From JACKOB01 sp024234575 (GTDB lineage Bacteria; Pseudomonadota; Gammaproteobacteria; Pseudomonadales; Oleiphilaceae), in NCBI GenBank assembly GCA_051208035.1, contig JBPJFZ010000015.1, positions 1 through 64,000 on the forward strand: 64,000 nucleotides of DNA, written 5' to 3'. Shown here one piece after another: positions 63,312 through 64,000 of the stretch. The position numbers were made by a program, and so were the translations under genes. The notes under the pieces are model-generated. The model was not told where the DNA came from. It saw only the letters and a program-made list of their open reading frames with translations, and ran no database searches. Positions within the stretch are counted from its first letter, which is position 1; each line of letters begins with the position of its first letter.

Positions 63312-64000
63312 ATGCGAATAGCGAGAGCGCTGCTTTTAGGCGGCTTAATGATGACTACACTGTTTATCACGTTGCTTGTTGCGGTGCATAAGATGCGCCC
63401 CGACTTAACAGAGTTTTCGTCCTATTTTTCTGCGGCGAAGCTTGCGCCGGTTAGTGCCGATAAAAGCCCGCATGAGAGTGTAAAAGCGATCTATTTTGGT
63501 ACTTCTACAATCCTGATTACCGATGGTGTTACGTCGATAATGACGGATGGTTTTTTTAGTCGGCCAAGTGCAGCGCAGCTATTGATTGGCAAGCTTGAGC
63601 CAGACCGAGCGCTTATACAGAAAGCTTTGACAGCCGCAGGTATTACAAAGGTGGCTGCAGTGATTCCTATTCATTCCCACCATGATCACGCGCTGGACTC
63701 GCCAGAAATCGCCCAACAAACAGGGGCGATGCTTTTGGGTTCGGCGTCTTCAGTGCAGATTGGCCGAGGTTGGGGAGTGCCAGAGTCACAGCTGCAGGTA
63801 GCGGAAAACAGTCAGCCCTATACATTTGGAAAGTTTAAAGTGACGTTGATTCCAGGTCAGCATACGCCTGTCCCGGCAGTGATGCAGTGGCTTACCGGTA
63901 TCGGCGAAGCTATCGAACGGCCAATGCAGTTTCCTGCCAGATTAGCCGACTTTAAGGAGGGGGGGAGTTTCTCTGTTTTGATCGAACACCCGCTTGGTAA
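63312..64000 (+). CDS. metallo-beta-lactamase-fold hydrolase (partial, runs off window)
   Basis: An open frame from ATG 63312 (CGGAG upstream) to the end of the window without a stop. An N-terminal membrane or signal segment (LLLGGLMMTTLFITLLVAV) is followed by a metallo-beta-lactamase core: ILITDGVTSIMTDGFFSRP and the zinc motif HSHHDHALD. A later His (LIPGQHTP) fits a second metal ligand. Its substrate is unknown; the C-terminus lies outside the window. Confidence 0.8.
   Translation, partial: MRIARALLLGGLMMTTLFITLLVAVHKMRPDLTEFSSYFSAAKLAPVSADKSPHESVKAIYFGTSTILITDGVTSIMTDGFFSRPSAAQLLIGKLEPDRALIQKALTAAGITKVAAVIPIHSHHDHALDSPEIAQQTGAMLLGSASSVQIGRGWGVPESQLQVAENSQPYTFGKFKVTLIPGQHTPVPAVMQWLTGIGEAIERPMQFPARLADFKEGGSFSVLIEHPLG

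Noticed and set aside
1..64000. CRISPR arrays, tRNA or rRNA genes
   Set aside because: No regularly spaced repeats, cloverleaf-like or ribosomal sequence was noticed by eye; a covariance-model scan was not possible.

Overview
The window looks like chromosome from a free-living, Gram-negative gammaproteobacterium. The housekeeping set fits that group: bolA, yciO, yacl-type UPF0231, sohB, ptsP, malate synthase G, an RND pump and a flagellin. A large secreted lectin/cytochrome protein and a type III glutamine synthetase suggest a marine or Cellvibrio/Alteromonas-like lineage, but that placement is inference. No rRNA, tRNA or CRISPR array was seen.

Positions 1-11.2 kb are an accessory island. 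It opens with the 3' end of an RHS polymorphic toxin gene (RHS core, Hint autoprotease, EndoU-type RNase tip) and its probable immunity gene. Next come a REP-associated tyrosine transposase inside perfect 21-bp inverted repeats and a secreted B-lectin/DUF5011/cytochrome c protein. The island ends with a remnant of a GGDEF gene, a complete group II intron, and a decayed second RHS tail sharing about 445 bp of near-identical sequence with the first.

Positions 11.2-34 kb carry an SLC12-type transporter, a double DsbA/HCCA-like protein, an M42-like peptidase behind a Fur-like box, ptsP (EI-Ntr), and an S49 peptidase of SohB type without its usual membrane anchor. They continue with a REC-PAS-GGDEF-EAL regulator, an nfeD-stomatin pair, a WYL regulator, a coiled-coil membrane protein, a 1345-aa PilZ-DUF1631-GGDEF-EAL protein, a TPP-dependent lyase with a DUF1653 gene, and small periplasmic proteins.

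Positions 33.8-49 kb hold a NarX-like kinase without an adjacent regulator, a solitary flagellin, the overlapping yacL-mnmD pair and an MFP-RND efflux pair. A nitrogen/glyoxylate block follows: type III glutamine synthetase with a sigma54 promoter and NtrC-like sites, malate synthase G, and a class V aminotransferase of the serine/alanine-glyoxylate type. These would feed glyoxylate to malate or glycine and assimilate ammonia.

Positions 49-64 kb hold a three-gene signalling operon (OmpR-type regulator, LysM-FecR protein, CHASE2 histidine kinase) and a topoisomerase III homologue that has lost its catalytic tyrosine. They also hold an HD-GYP/PAS-kinase pair, bolA, yciO, an unknown 209-aa protein, a solute-binding protein, a small membrane protein and a metallo-beta-lactamase-fold gene cut by the window end. 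Several c-di-GMP proteins (GGDEF, EAL, PilZ, HD-GYP) are spread along the window.
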